Of a stretch of 54,100 nt of DNA, positions 23,570 to 32,041 are shown piece by piece. The stretch is from Bordetella parapertussis (GTDB taxonomy: Bacteria; Acidobacteriota; Terriglobia; Bryobacterales; Bryobacteraceae), in assembly GCA_943328975.2 (NCBI GenBank), contig CALQCC020000033.1:1-54100 (forward strand), read 5' to 3'. The translations under genes were made by a program, and so were the position numbers. The number at the start of each line of letters is the position of its first letter. Positions within the stretch are counted from its first letter, which is position 1. The notes under the pieces are model-generated. The model worked only from the letters and a program-made list of their open reading frames with translations, had not been told where the DNA came from and ran no database searches.

Positions 23570-23629
23570 CATCAATTCGGAGCAAAGTTTGGGTAGAGTG
23601 GTGCGCCACTCAGTATCTCAGGAGGATAC

Positions 23630-23863
23630 ATGTCCGTAGAGCAGAAGGTAAAGCAGATCATTGTTGAGCAGCTCGGTGTAGATGAGGCCCAAGTCGACCC
23701 CACGGCGAGCTTCGTCGATGACCTGGGCGCCGACTCGCTAGATATTGTCGAACTTGTGATGGCGTTTGAGGAAGCATTCGACCTCGACATCCCGGACGAA
23801 GACGCCGAAAAGATCGGCACCGTCAAGAACGCGATCGATTACATTCAGTCGAAAAAGAAGTAG
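23630..23863 (+). CDS. acpP: Acyl carrier protein
   Basis: 77 residues, highly acidic. The phosphopantetheine attachment serine is S36 in [18 protein letters not shown], the canonical DSL motif. The length is standard. It carries growing acyl chains as thioesters for fatty-acid synthesis in the cytoplasm. Preceded by a strong AGGAGG site and a good promoter, and followed 18 bases later by fabF, the usual partnership. Confidence 0.97.
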   Translation: MSVEQKVKQIIVEQLGVDEAQVDPTASFVDDLGADSLDIVELVMAFEEAFDLDIPDEDAEKIGTVKNAIDYIQSKKK

Positions 23864-23881
23864 CAGCTTCAGCGGAGTCCC

Positions 23882-25126
23882 TTGGAACAACGTAGAGTCG
23901 TCGTGACCGGCGTGGGCATGCTCACCTCGGTCGGCATTGGTACAGAACCTGTTTGGCAGGCTATCAAAGCTGGCCAGAGCGGTATTGGTCCCATCACTGC
24001 TTTCGATCCCACCGGTTTTAATTGCCGCATCGCGGGCGAAGTCAAAGGCTTCGACCCGGCCAATTATATCGAGAAGAAAGAAATCAAGAAGATGGGCCGC
24101 TTCATCCAGTTCGCCATCGCGGCGTCGGATTTCGCGATGGAGAGCGCCCAACTCAAGATTTCTCCCGAAGAGGCTGAAAGCGCTGGGGTTTACATCGGCA
24201 GCGGCATCGGCGGGTTCGAAGTCATTGAGCGCGAGCACAAGAATTTGCTCGAAAAGGGTCCCGGTCGCATTTCTCCCTTCTTTATTCCGGCCACGATCGT
24301 GAATCTTGCGGCTGGCCACGTGTCGATTCGCACCGGCGCCAAGGGACCTAATTCCGCCACCGCGACCGCCTGCACCAGTGGTGCGCATGCGGTGGGCGAT
24401 TCGTTTCGCCACATCCAGCGTGGTGATGCCGACATCATGATTTGCGGCGGTACCGAAGCCGCCATCACGCCCATGAGCGTGGGTGGATTCGCCGCCATGC
24501 GGGCGTTATCCCAGCGCAATGACGAGCCCAGCCGGGCTTGCCGCCCTTGGGATAAGGATCGCGACGGCTTCATCATCGGTGAAGGCGCGGGCATCCTGGT
24601 GCTGGAAGAATACGAACGCGCAGTGCGCCGTGGTGCGCCGATCCTGGCTGAAATGGTCGGTTACGGCATGTCCGGCGACGCCTATCACATCACCTCTCCT
24701 TCGGAAGATGGCGATGGCGGGTTCCGTGTGATGCGCAACGCGATCCGCGATGCGGGCATTGAGCCACATCAGGTGCAATACATCAACGCGCATGGCACCT
24801 CGACCCCTATGGGCGACTTGATCGAAACCAAGGCCCTCAAACGGGTCATGGGCGAACACGCCTCCAAGGTCGCCGTCAGTTCGACTAAGTCGATGACGGG
24901 TCACTTGCTCGGTGGAGCCGGTGGACTCGAAGCAGGCATCACCGTTCTGGCGATCCGCGATCAGATCGCGCCGCCCACCATCAACCTCGAGCATCCCGAC
25001 GAGGGCTGTGACCTGGACTACGTCCCCGGCGTCGCGCGTCCCATGGCCATCGAGTACGCGTTGTCGAATTCGTTCGGCTTCGGCGGCACCAATGGCAGCT
25101 TGGTCTTCAAGAAATTCTCCAAGTGA
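23882..25126 (+). CDS. fabF: 3-oxoacyl-[acyl-carrier-protein] synthase II
   Basis: 414 residues from a TTG start (QRRVVVTGVGMLTSVG is the standard FabF N-terminus; GGAG lies just upstream). The catalytic triad is visible: C164 in TATACTSGAHAVG, H304 in INAHGTSTPMGD and H341 in KSMTGHLLGGAGG. The terminal FGFGGTNGSLVFKKF is the family's glycine-rich loop. It condenses malonyl-ACP with acyl-ACP during chain elongation. It follows acpP by 18 bases and precedes etfB by 10 bases, which suggests one transcript linking fatty-acid synthesis and electron-transfer flavoprotein. Confidence 0.97.
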   Translation: MEQRRVVVTGVGMLTSVGIGTEPVWQAIKAGQSGIGPITAFDPTGFNCRIAGEVKGFDPANYIEKKEIKKMGRFIQFAIAASDFAMESAQLKISPEEAESAGVYIGSGIGGFEVIEREHKNLLEKGPGRISPFFIPATIVNLAAGHVSIRTGAKGPNSATATACTSGAHAVGDSFRHIQRGDADIMICGGTEAAITPMSVGGFAAMRALSQRNDEPSRACRPWDKDRDGFIIGEGAGILVLEEYERAVRRGAPILAEMVGYGMSGDAYHITSPSEDGDGGFRVMRNAIRDAGIEPHQVQYINAHGTSTPMGDLIETKALKRVMGEHASKVAVSSTKSMTGHLLGGAGGLEAGITVLAIRDQIAPPTINLEHPDEGCDLDYVPGVARPMAIEYALSNSFGFGGTNGSLVFKKFSK

Positions 25127-25136
25127 AGAGCCTGCG

Positions 25137-25898
25137 ATGAAGATCGTCGTCGCCATCAAGCAAGTTCCCTTGCGGGATTCATCCCTGCGCATTGCCGCGT
25201 CAGGCTTGTGGATCGACGAGGCCAATCTCAGCTACGAGATCAACGAGCCCGATGCCTACGCGCTGGAAGAAGCTCTACAACTGCGCGAGAAGCATAGCGG
25301 CGAAGTCATCGTGTTATGCGCTGGACCCGAGAGGGCGGGGCAGACCATTCGCGAGGCTCTGGCCAAGGGTGCGGATCGCGCGATTCATGTAGAAACATCC
25401 GACGTCGCGCTGGATACTCTGGCGACAGCCCGTTTACTGGCCGACGCGATCAAGAGCGAAGCTCCTGATCTGATCCTCACTGGACTCCAATCCGACGATC
25501 TCGGTTATGGACAAACCGGCGTTGTACTGGCGGAGCTGTTGGGTGTTCCGCACTCGACCATCATCATGCAGGTCGAAGTCCGCGACGGCAACACGTTGCG
25601 GGTGAAACGCGAGCTCGAGGACGGCTGGTTCCAACACATCGAGATGCCGCTGCCCGCGGTGCTTACGATTCAGAGTGGCTTGAACAAACTGCGCTACGCC
25701 ACGCTCATGGGGATCAAGAAGGCCAAGACCAAAGAGATCCGCGTGGTGAAGGCCGAGTCTGCCTCCGCCGGGTCCGCCGTGATCGAAAAGATCTACGCGC
25801 CACAGAAATCGAAACAGGCGCAGATCTTCACTGGCGATGCCAAGTCCGCCGCCGCGCAGTTGGTCGAGAAGTTGAAGTTCGAGGCTCGCGTCTTATGA
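25137..25898 (+). CDS. etfB: Electron transfer flavoprotein beta subunit
   Basis: 253 residues from ATG 25137 (MKIVVAIKQVPLRDSSLRI is the standard EtfB start); a longer reading into fabF is rejected. The nucleotide-binding segment VIVLCAGPERAGQTIREALAKG and the signature VKRELEDGWFQHIEMPLPAVLTI are characteristic. EtfB binds AMP structurally and, with EtfA, passes electrons from acyl-CoA and other dehydrogenases to the quinone pool through ETF-quinone oxidoreductase, which is not in this window. It overlaps etfA by 4 bases (ATGA). Confidence 0.95.
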   Translation: MKIVVAIKQVPLRDSSLRIAASGLWIDEANLSYEINEPDAYALEEALQLREKHSGEVIVLCAGPERAGQTIREALAKGADRAIHVETSDVALDTLATARLLADAIKSEAPDLILTGLQSDDLGYGQTGVVLAELLGVPHSTIIMQVEVRDGNTLRVKRELEDGWFQHIEMPLPAVLTIQSGLNKLRYATLMGIKKAKTKEIRVVKAESASAGSAVIEKIYAPQKSKQAQIFTGDAKSAAAQLVEKLKFEARVL

Positions 25899-26773
25899 GC
25901 GTCCTGGTCATTCTCGAATCCGGTCATCGCATGACCGGCGAAGCGCTCGCCGCCGGCCAACAGTTCGCCACCGCGTTGGGCGTGCCGATGCAGGCCGTCA
26001 CCCTGACGGAAGACTACACCTCCGATAACTTCACCGCGACCTATGAAGCACAGGTTCGCAAAACGAACCCAAAGCTAGTGGTGTTCGCGCACACCTATCA
26101 GACGCGCGACTGGGGCCCCAAACTGGCCACCCGTTTCGGCAAGGTACTGATTAGCGACGTGATCGCCGCGCGCTTTGACGGAGCTTCTCCCGTCTTCGTG
26201 CGCCAACTGTTCCAAGGGAAGTTCAATGCCGATGTCCGCGCCACAGGCGACGGTCCCCACTTTGTCTCCGTGCAAGCCGGAGCCTTCCCACCGGTCGCCT
26301 CCGATGCTGCGGTCGAAGTCCTGACCCCGGTGCTTGATGCAGCCAAGATCCGGCAGAGGCCCGAAAAACCCTTCCGCGAATCCTCCCGTGCCGTGGACCT
26401 GACCGCCGCCCCCATCATCGTCTCGGTCGGCCGCGGCATCAAGGAACAATCCAACATCCCCGTGGTCGAGGCCCTGGCCCAAGCCCTGGGAGCCGAACTA
26501 GCCGCCTCCCGCCCCATCTGCGACGCTGGCTGGCTGCCCATGGAACGTCAGGTGGGCAGTTCTGGCCAAACCGTCGCCCCCAAGCTCTACCTCGCTGTAG
26601 GCATCTCCGGAGCCATCCAGCACCTGGTCGGCATGAAGGGTTCCAAAACCATCGTCGCCATCAACCAGGACCCCAACGCCCCCATCTTCGAAGTAGCGGA
26701 CTACGGCATCGTAGGCGATTTGTTCGAAGTGGTCCCGGCGCTGGTGGAAGCGGTCCAAAAGTCGCGCGGCTAA
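25895..26773 (+). CDS. etfA: Electron transfer flavoprotein alpha subunit
   Basis: 292 residues starting in a 4-base overlap with etfB. The C-terminal FAD-binding domain (about 165-285) has [58 protein letters not shown] and [20 protein letters not shown], all diagnostic. At 292 residues it is slightly shorter than typical EtfA (about 310-320), because the N-terminal domain is compact. It forms the FAD-carrying partner of EtfB. Confidence 0.95.
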   Translation: MSVLVILESGHRMTGEALAAGQQFATALGVPMQAVTLTEDYTSDNFTATYEAQVRKTNPKLVVFAHTYQTRDWGPKLATRFGKVLISDVIAARFDGASPVFVRQLFQGKFNADVRATGDGPHFVSVQAGAFPPVASDAAVEVLTPVLDAAKIRQRPEKPFRESSRAVDLTAAPIIVSVGRGIKEQSNIPVVEALAQALGAELAASRPICDAGWLPMERQVGSSGQTVAPKLYLAVGISGAIQHLVGMKGSKTIVAINQDPNAPIFEVADYGIVGDLFEVVPALVEAVQKSRG

Positions 26774-27117
26774 GCCACCCGACATATGCCAAGGCCTTAG
26801 CCCTAAAGTTTGGCACCTAACCTGCTTCTAAGTATTCCGTGAAGTTCACAGGTACAGAGAATCAACCGGTTAGGAGCAGATACTGGAACTTTTTTCCGGT
26901 ACCGACCCGGCAAATTCTACCGAGCAGCCTGAAGAATGCGAATATAGTACAGGTTCCCGTGGTTGCTCCCGCGGGTTCCGGCCCCTTGGGCTAGTCGATC
27001 ACCCTTGCAGAGGGTGGTAGGCGGGTCCAGGGGTCGGATCGAAAACTTAAAGAGAAAGTGTTGTGGGGTCTGGGGTAGGCCAGAAAGGTCAAACCCAGAG
27101 GAGGAGAAAGAAATAAA
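26774..27117 (+). other. 344-base leader/intergenic region before the OmpA-type lipoprotein
   Basis: No plausible gene. A 6-base-stem hairpin CACCCT-TGCAG-AGGGTG lies at 27000-27016. A TATAGT at 26943-26948 could be a -10 box but has no good -35 box. The region ends in the very strong ribosome site GAGGAGGAG just before ATG 27118, typical of a highly expressed envelope protein. The long leader may be regulatory. Confidence 0.4.
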
Positions 27118-27915
27118 ATGAAAACGAACTTAATGTTGACTGGCGCGCTGGCTTTGACGATGGTGGGCACGGGTTGTGCGACGAAGAAGTATGTCGCCAA
27201 GACGATGGCTCCGGTAGAGGCACGCGTAGCTACTGCTGAAGGTAAAAATGCAGACCAGGATAAAGCTCTGACCGCCCAAGGTCAGGAGATTGACCAACTG
27301 CAAACCAGTCTGTCGCGCACGAATGAACGCGTGGCCGACGCTGACACGAAGGCGACTGCCGCCGGTACCGCCGCAACGCGCGCTGCCGAAGCGGCTGGTG
27401 GGGCACAACGCACCGCCGATGGCGCGGTAACCGCCGCAGCCGGAGCGATGACCGCGGCCAACACGGGTCGCGATCAAGCGATTGCCCGCGCGAACGAAGT
27501 GGAAAAGACGCTTTCGCAGAAGGTGGACGCGACGGTCAAGATGACCATGTCGGGTTCCGAGACCATCCTGTTCCCCGTGAACCAATACACGCTGAACAAG
27601 GACGCCAAGGCCGCTCTGGATGCCTTCGCTGCCAAGGCGACGGGCAAGGATCGCTATGTAATCGAAGTGCAGGGTTTCACGGACAAGACCGGTTCCGCCG
27701 AAGCCAACGCCTTGTTGAGCCAGAAGCGCGCTGAAACTGTGGCGCGGTATCTGACCAACGAACACAAGGTGCCGCTGCACCAATTGACGCTGCTGGGTTC
27801 GGGTTATGCCCAACCGGTGGCCGACGACAAGACCCGTGACGGTCGCAAGCAGAACCGCCGCGTGGAAGTCAGAATGTTCGCGCCGGAGATCGTTTCGCTT
27901 TCGGCGAAGAACTAG
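27118..27915 (+). CDS. OmpA-family lipoprotein with alanine-rich coiled coil
   Basis: 265 residues. Lipoprotein signal with lipobox cysteine 19 (MVGTGC). Residues about 25-135 are an Ala/Thr/Asp-rich heptad region resembling Lpp-like coiled coils (TLSQKVDATVKM at its end). The OmpA C-terminal peptidoglycan-binding domain spans about 145-255: ILFPVNQYTLNKDAKAALD, VIEVQGFTDKTGSAEANALLSQKRAE and DGRKQNRRVEVRMF, with the D and R that bind diaminopimelate. It probably tethers the outer membrane to the wall. The strong ribosome site and downstream terminator suggest a monocistronic, abundant product. Confidence 0.9.
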   Translation: MKTNLMLTGALALTMVGTGCATKKYVAKTMAPVEARVATAEGKNADQDKALTAQGQEIDQLQTSLSRTNERVADADTKATAAGTAATRAAEAAGGAQRTADGAVTAAAGAMTAANTGRDQAIARANEVEKTLSQKVDATVKMTMSGSETILFPVNQYTLNKDAKAALDAFAAKATGKDRYVIEVQGFTDKTGSAEANALLSQKRAETVARYLTNEHKVPLHQLTLLGSGYAQPVADDKTRDGRKQNRRVEVRMFAPEIVSLSAKN

Positions 27916-27939
27916 TGGTTTGAGTTTTACTCCCTCCGG

Positions 27940-27974
27940 ACCGGAGAGTGCGCTTACCAGCGGCTCTCCGGTTT
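27940..27974 (+). terminator. Hairpin after the OmpA-type gene
   Basis: ACCGGAGAG (27940-27948) pairs with CTCTCCGGT (27964-27972), with an inner GCGCT/AGCG pairing, followed by TT. The stem is strong but the T-tract is short. Confidence 0.65.
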
Positions 27975-28048
27975 GGGTGCATCCGGTGCAGGGTGCAAAT
28001 TTCGGGGAGTAGTCGAGTTGGCCGTCGGCCCCTCCGACCCGGCGGCCA

Positions 28049-28699
28049 TCAGGGCAGGCGCTGTACAAGGTCCGCAGCGAAGAGATCTGCACGCTTCGCT
28101 AGGCTGACTGCCGTCACCAGGTCTTGTACACGCGCCTGTTCTGCTTGCATCATGAACGCTCGTGCGTTGTTGGCCAGCGCCGTGAGCTCCGCGGATACGT
28201 TCTTGCCTTCCACCCTGGCCAACGCCTTCCTCACCCGATCCAAACTCTGATCAATTTCCTGGTTCATCCGGCGTCGTTCTTCGGCGCTAAATATCGTTGT
28301 CGGTTTGGGCGCAGGCGTTGCCGGTGTGGGAGTAACGTTCACTACCGTAGGTGCCGGCTTGGGTGCGACCACTGGTTTCGCCGGAACAGGTTTCGGCGGA
28401 GCGGGCGGTAAATTCGGATTCCCCGCGACCACCGGTTCCACACCTGGGTCCACTGCGGAACCAGCGTCCGGTGGCGAAGGCAGCTCCACTGGCTTGGTGG
28501 GTGCTGCGGGCGGGCTCTTCGCATAGACGGGCGGTGGGATGAAGACCTTCGCCGGTTTCTTGCTGCCGAACAAACATCCAGAAGTTGCCAGCGAGCTTGC
28601 GAGCAACAGCGTCGCACACGCCGTCCGGGTATGCACCAGCCGCGTCACCAGCGTGCTGGTGGGCGGATGGAACTCGCGTTGCTGGAAAATCTCAGGCAT
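28049..28699 (-). CDS. Proline-rich lipoprotein of unknown function
   Basis: 216 residues from ATG 28699, which overlaps the end of the histidine-kinase gene by 8 bases; a GTG at 28636 would give a more usual lipoprotein signal of 21 residues (THTACATLLLASSLATSGC-like segment with lipobox SGC). After the cysteine comes a long Pro/Ala/Lys linker (about 55-135: PPAPPKPVPAKPVVAPKPAP), probably spanning the periplasm or wall. The C-terminal helical domain of about 75 residues (SAEERRRMNQEIDQSLDR, LFAADLVQRLP) has no family I can name. Cotranscribed with the two-component genes; a sensory accessory role is a guess. Confidence 0.72.
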   Translation of the reverse strand: MPEIFQQREFHPPTSTLVTRLVHTRTACATLLLASSLATSGCLFGSKKPAKVFIPPPVYAKSPPAAPTKPVELPSPPDAGSAVDPGVEPVVAGNPNLPPAPPKPVPAKPVVAPKPAPTVVNVTPTPATPAPKPTTIFSAEERRRMNQEIDQSLDRVRKALARVEGKNVSAELTALANNARAFMMQAEQARVQDLVTAVSLAKRADLFAADLVQRLP

Positions 28700-30242
28700 G
28701 CGTTACAGTTGCGGGAAATTCGAGTCGGAATGTGGTCCCCGCGCCACTCTCACTTGAGAAAGTGATAGTACCATTATGCAACTGCGCGGCTCGATACGTC
28801 ATCGCCAGGCCGATTCCGCTGCCTTTGGCTTTGCTGGTGAAGTAGAGCTGGAAAACTTTGGGTCGTAGAGCGGGCGGAATCCCTGGACCGGTATCCGCAA
28901 CCTCGAGGATCCAATGATCCGCAGCTTGGGTCACGGAGACGCGTAGTTTTCCTCCCACTTGGCCGCCTGCCTGCGACATGGCTTCCACAGCGTTCGTGAC
29001 CAGGTTCAGAACGGCCTGTTTGAGCAGGTCAGGGTCGCCCCGCATGGGCGCCGGGTGCGAGGCGTCAATCTCCACCTCAATCTTAGCGACCGCAGCCTGC
29101 GGGCGAATCAACTCAGTCACGTCGCGTGCTAAGGCCGCCAGGTCGACATCTTCAAAGTGGACTTCGACCGGACGCGTGAAATCCAGGAACGTGGTCACAA
29201 CGCGGTTGAGGCGTAGAACTTCCTTAGAAAGAATCTCCAGTTCCTGACTCACTTCTTCGTCGGAATCGCCGAAGCGAACTTTCAAAAGATCCAGGCGTAG
29301 CAAGATCGCGTTGAGCGGATTCTTGATTTCATGCGCGACTCCGCTAGAGAGTCGGCTAATGGCGGACAACCGCGTGGCAACATCCAGCTGCGTGGCAACG
29401 CTTTCCACCAGCGCGTCGAGTTTGGCCGGCATGGCCGAGCCGCTCCGCGCCCCCGAGACTTGCTGGCCCAGGATATCCAGCTTGCTTTCGACCGCTTGAA
29501 ATTCTTTGGCGAGTGGGCCGTGCGATTCGCCCACCTGAAAGTTTCCCTGCGTGATGCGGTCGATGGTGCGTTCGATGCGTTGTAGCGGACGCAGGGCAGA
29601 ATGCGTGAGCAGTAGAGCCAAGACCAACGAGAGTGCCAGCGCGCCACCCAGGATTGTGGCCAAGCGCTGTAAGGAAGGCAGCAAGCTAGTGCGCAGCAAC
29701 AGGCTGGAGGTGATCACTTGAATCTGAAACACCGTCTCCGGACCTTCCTCGATCCCGATCGGCCGCGGCGAAACCTCCCAATCCGGGCGGCGCGTCACCA
29801 AGTCATAGGCGCGGCGATACCAGGGCCGTTGGCTCCAGGCGGAGAAAGATTCCTTGCGCTGCAGTTGCTTGCCGGCCATCCCAGGGGTCGAAGAAACTAG
29901 AATCTTGCCCCCGCCGTCGGCCACGTTGATTTCGAGCAGGGCTTCAGACAGTTGCCCCATGGTGCGCAGCAGGAACGGCTGCATTTCCAGGTCGTGCTCG
30001 ACGATCGCAGTCCATGTCACGCGTGTCTGTTCGGCCGTTTCCGGCCTGGGATAGTTGAGCGCCTGTTGCGGGATGTTCTCCTGCACAAAGTAGCTTGTCT
30101 GTTCCCCGGCCAGCTGCGCGCGGGCGATGGTATCTTGCGACAGCAGATCGACCAGCGTCTGCAACTGCAGTGCAGACAGCAACACCGCGACCAAGGTCAC
30201 CAACGCCAGCGTCAAGAAGACCAATCGCAGCCGAAGAGACAT
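28692..30242 (-). CDS. Membrane sensor histidine kinase
   Basis: 516 residues. The first transmembrane segment is at about 8-28 and the second at about 195-215, enclosing a periplasmic sensor domain of about 165 residues. HAMP-like residues follow (ALRPLQRIERTIDRITQGNF, 216-235). The dimerisation domain has phospho-acceptor H304 in SRLSSGVAHEIKNPLNAI, and the ATPase domain has NLVTNAVEAMSQ (N box), VADTGPGIPPALRP (G1) and KGSGIGLAMT (G2). This NtrB-like architecture fits the sigma-54 activator encoded 6 bases upstream. The signal is unknown. The periplasmic domain looks like a double-Cache/PAS-type sensor by size only. Confidence 0.92.
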   Translation of the reverse strand: MSLRLRLVFLTLALVTLVAVLLSALQLQTLVDLLSQDTIARAQLAGEQTSYFVQENIPQQALNYPRPETAEQTRVTWTAIVEHDLEMQPFLLRTMGQLSEALLEINVADGGGKILVSSTPGMAGKQLQRKESFSAWSQRPWYRRAYDLVTRRPDWEVSPRPIGIEEGPETVFQIQVITSSLLLRTSLLPSLQRLATILGGALALSLVLALLLTHSALRPLQRIERTIDRITQGNFQVGESHGPLAKEFQAVESKLDILGQQVSGARSGSAMPAKLDALVESVATQLDVATRLSAISRLSSGVAHEIKNPLNAILLRLDLLKVRFGDSDEEVSQELEILSKEVLRLNRVVTTFLDFTRPVEVHFEDVDLAALARDVTELIRPQAAVAKIEVEIDASHPAPMRGDPDLLKQAVLNLVTNAVEAMSQAGGQVGGKLRVSVTQAADHWILEVADTGPGIPPALRPKVFQLYFTSKAKGSGIGLAMTYRAAQLHNGTITFSSESGAGTTFRLEFPATVTHA

Positions 30243-30248
30243 GGCCGT

Positions 30249-31664
30249 TTACTCGCCCACGTTCGAGGCGTATTCCTTGAGCTTGTTGAAGAGCGTCTTC
30301 TGGCTGATGCCGAGCATCTCCGCCGCTTTGGTGCGATTGTTGCCCGTGTGTTCCAGCGTCAACTCGATCAGCGCCTTTTCGGCTTGTTCCACTGTGGTGC
30401 CGATGGGCAGGCTCAGGGTATCCGCGTCGATCACGACGGCTGGCGTGGAGCTCGTTTGATGCGGCACCGCCGCCGTGGGCGAGATGCCACCGGGCAGATG
30501 CGACAGTTGGATTGTACCCTCGCCGGCAATGATCGAAGCGCGCTCGATCAAGTTGCGTAGTTCTCGAATGTTCCCCGGCCATTCATGATGCCGCAGTCGA
30601 GATAACACTTCGGGCGCGACGTCCGTAACGCGCGTGCCGTGCTTTTGATTCATGGCGGCGAGCAGTGCCTGGACCAGGAGTGGAATATCGTCTTTACGAT
30701 CGCGCAGCGGCGGCAGAGGGATGGGGAAGACGTTAAGGCGATAGTACAGGTCCTCGCGAAACTTACCTTCTTTGATCGCGGCTTCCAGCGGCGCGTTGGT
30801 CGACGCGATGACGCGAACATCCAACTGGATCTCGCTCTTGCCGCCTAAGCGACGCACGCGTTGGTCTTCCAAAACGCGCAACAACTTCGCTTGCGTGGCC
30901 AACTGCATGTCGCCGATTTCGTCCAGCAGCACGGTGCCGTTCTGCGCCAGCTCAAAACATCCTGCGCGCCGGTCCACGGCTCCGGTGAAGGCGCCCTTCT
31001 CGTGCCCGAACAATTCACTTTCCATCAGCGAGTCGGGCAGGGCAGCGCAGTTGATCGCGACAAACGGTCCGCCCTTACGAGGACTCAATTGATGAATCGC
31101 GCGCGCGGCCAGCTCTTTACCTGTTCCGCTTTCGCCGGTGATAAGCACCGCTGCCTTGCTGGGTGCGACTTGCCGGATCAACGCGAACACCTGCTGCATG
31201 GCGGGCGACTGTCCGACAAGATCGCCCAACACGCCGCGATAACTGAGCTCGCGCTCCAGACGCTCGGCGTGCGCGGCCAAGTGCCCTTGCCCCGCGGCGC
31301 GTTCCAATAGCAGCCGTAGCGCTTGGGTCTGGACCGGTTTGTCGATGAACCAGAAAGCGCCCAGTTCGTGCACCATGCTCACCGCCGCTTCGAGGCTCCC
31401 GTGCGCGGTGAGCACGATGGATTGCGGTGCATCCGGCGAGCCCTGCATGTGCCGCAGCAATTCCTCGCCGCCCATGCGTGGCATATTGAGGTCTGTGATC
31501 ATGACGTGCGCGGGGAACGTCGCAAGTCTTTCCAGCGCGTCCTGCCCGTCGGCAGCCGTTTCGACCGTGTAGCCCCACACGCGGATCATGCCCGCAAGCG
31601 CGGTCCGCTGGCTCTCTTCGTCGTCCACAACAAGGACCCGGGTCTCAGCGCGTTCGATGGGCAT
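30249..31664 (-). CDS. Sigma-54-dependent response regulator, NtrC family
   Basis: 471 residues. The receiver domain (1-125) has phospho-acceptor D58 in VMITDLNMPRMGG and K109. The AAA+ domain (about 150-380) has Walker A GESGTGKE (177-184), the sigma-54 contact loop GAFTGAVDRRAG, Walker B-type NGTVLLDEIGDMQ and the arginine-finger region. The Fis-type helix-turn-helix ends the protein (ELTLEHTGNNRTKAAEMLGI). It activates sigma-54 promoters after phosphorylation by the kinase encoded 6 bases downstream. No clear -24/-12 promoter is visible in this window, so its targets are probably elsewhere. Confidence 0.94.
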   Translation of the reverse strand: MPIERAETRVLVVDDEESQRTALAGMIRVWGYTVETAADGQDALERLATFPAHVMITDLNMPRMGGEELLRHMQGSPDAPQSIVLTAHGSLEAAVSMVHELGAFWFIDKPVQTQALRLLLERAAGQGHLAAHAERLERELSYRGVLGDLVGQSPAMQQVFALIRQVAPSKAAVLITGESGTGKELAARAIHQLSPRKGGPFVAINCAALPDSLMESELFGHEKGAFTGAVDRRAGCFELAQNGTVLLDEIGDMQLATQAKLLRVLEDQRVRRLGGKSEIQLDVRVIASTNAPLEAAIKEGKFREDLYYRLNVFPIPLPPLRDRKDDIPLLVQALLAAMNQKHGTRVTDVAPEVLSRLRHHEWPGNIRELRNLIERASIIAGEGTIQLSHLPGGISPTAAVPHQTSSTPAVVIDADTLSLPIGTTVEQAEKALIELTLEHTGNNRTKAAEMLGISQKTLFNKLKEYASNVGE

Positions 31665-31719
31665 GGGTTACTTCTATTGTGACAGAGAACCCGGAAAAAA
31701 CTACCTACTTATGGACTCT

Positions 31720-31935
31720 CTAGTACTTCTTTAGCTTCAACATCCTGTCGATCTCGCTATCGCGCTGTTTCATCCGTTCCCGGCGCTTCGCCGCAGCGAT
31801 GTCTCTGGGGCCCGGCCTTTCCCTAATCGCGGTTTTCGCCACCGGCAAGACCTGGGCCACCGGCCTCGGCGGAGCCCCGCGCCGTTCTTCTGCCTGTAAT
31901 GCCCCGAGCAATAATGTTCCGGCCAAGATGTTCAT
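31720..31935 (-). CDS. Small secreted protein with basic C-terminus
   Basis: 71 residues from ATG 31935, preceded by an excellent ribosome site (GGAGGTGGGACAG); the longer frame upstream is not used. MNILAGTLLLGALQAEE reads as a short signal peptide. The mature part is proline/arginine-rich (RRGAPPRPVAQVLPV), then a highly charged helix (AAAKRRERMKQRDSEIDRM) ending LKLKKY. No family recognised. It lies 55 bases upstream of the NtrC-type regulator gene on the same strand and could be the first gene of that operon. Confidence 0.65.
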   Translation of the reverse strand: MNILAGTLLLGALQAEERRGAPPRPVAQVLPVAKTAIRERPGPRDIAAAKRRERMKQRDSEIDRMLKLKKY

Positions 31936-31953
31936 CTGTCCCACCTCCAAGAC

Positions 31954-31997
31954 TTTCACCCGGTACTCATCGGATGAAACGCAGCCCTTCGGGTTGC
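31954..31997. promoter_or_regulatory. Structured divergent intergenic region
   Basis: Between the small secreted-protein gene (minus) and the S9-peptidase gene (plus). GCAGCCC-TTC-GGGTTGC (31981-31997) is a hairpin. TTTCA (31954-31958) can pair with TGAAA (31975-31979), enclosing CAT-CGG-ATG. On the minus strand these lie in the 5' leader of the small protein, just before its ribosome site. It does not match a riboswitch class I can name. Confidence 0.4.
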
Positions 31998-32027
31998 ATC
32001 TCTCATCTTCTCGGTGTCTGGAGCCGA

Positions 32028-32033
32028 TAGAAT
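32028..32033 (+). promoter_or_regulatory. -10 box adjacent to the S9 peptidase start
   Basis: TAGAAT (32028-32033) ends 8 bases before ATG 32042, and there is no Shine-Dalgarno sequence at a usable distance, so the mRNA is probably leaderless. No clear -35 box. Confidence 0.45.
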
Positions 32034-32041
32034 AGTGACTA

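Noticed and set aside
31950-31985. Hammerhead-ribozyme-like core on the minus strand (CCGATGAG...GAAA)
   Set aside because: The invariant U of CUGANGA is C here and the stem between the two core segments does not pair.
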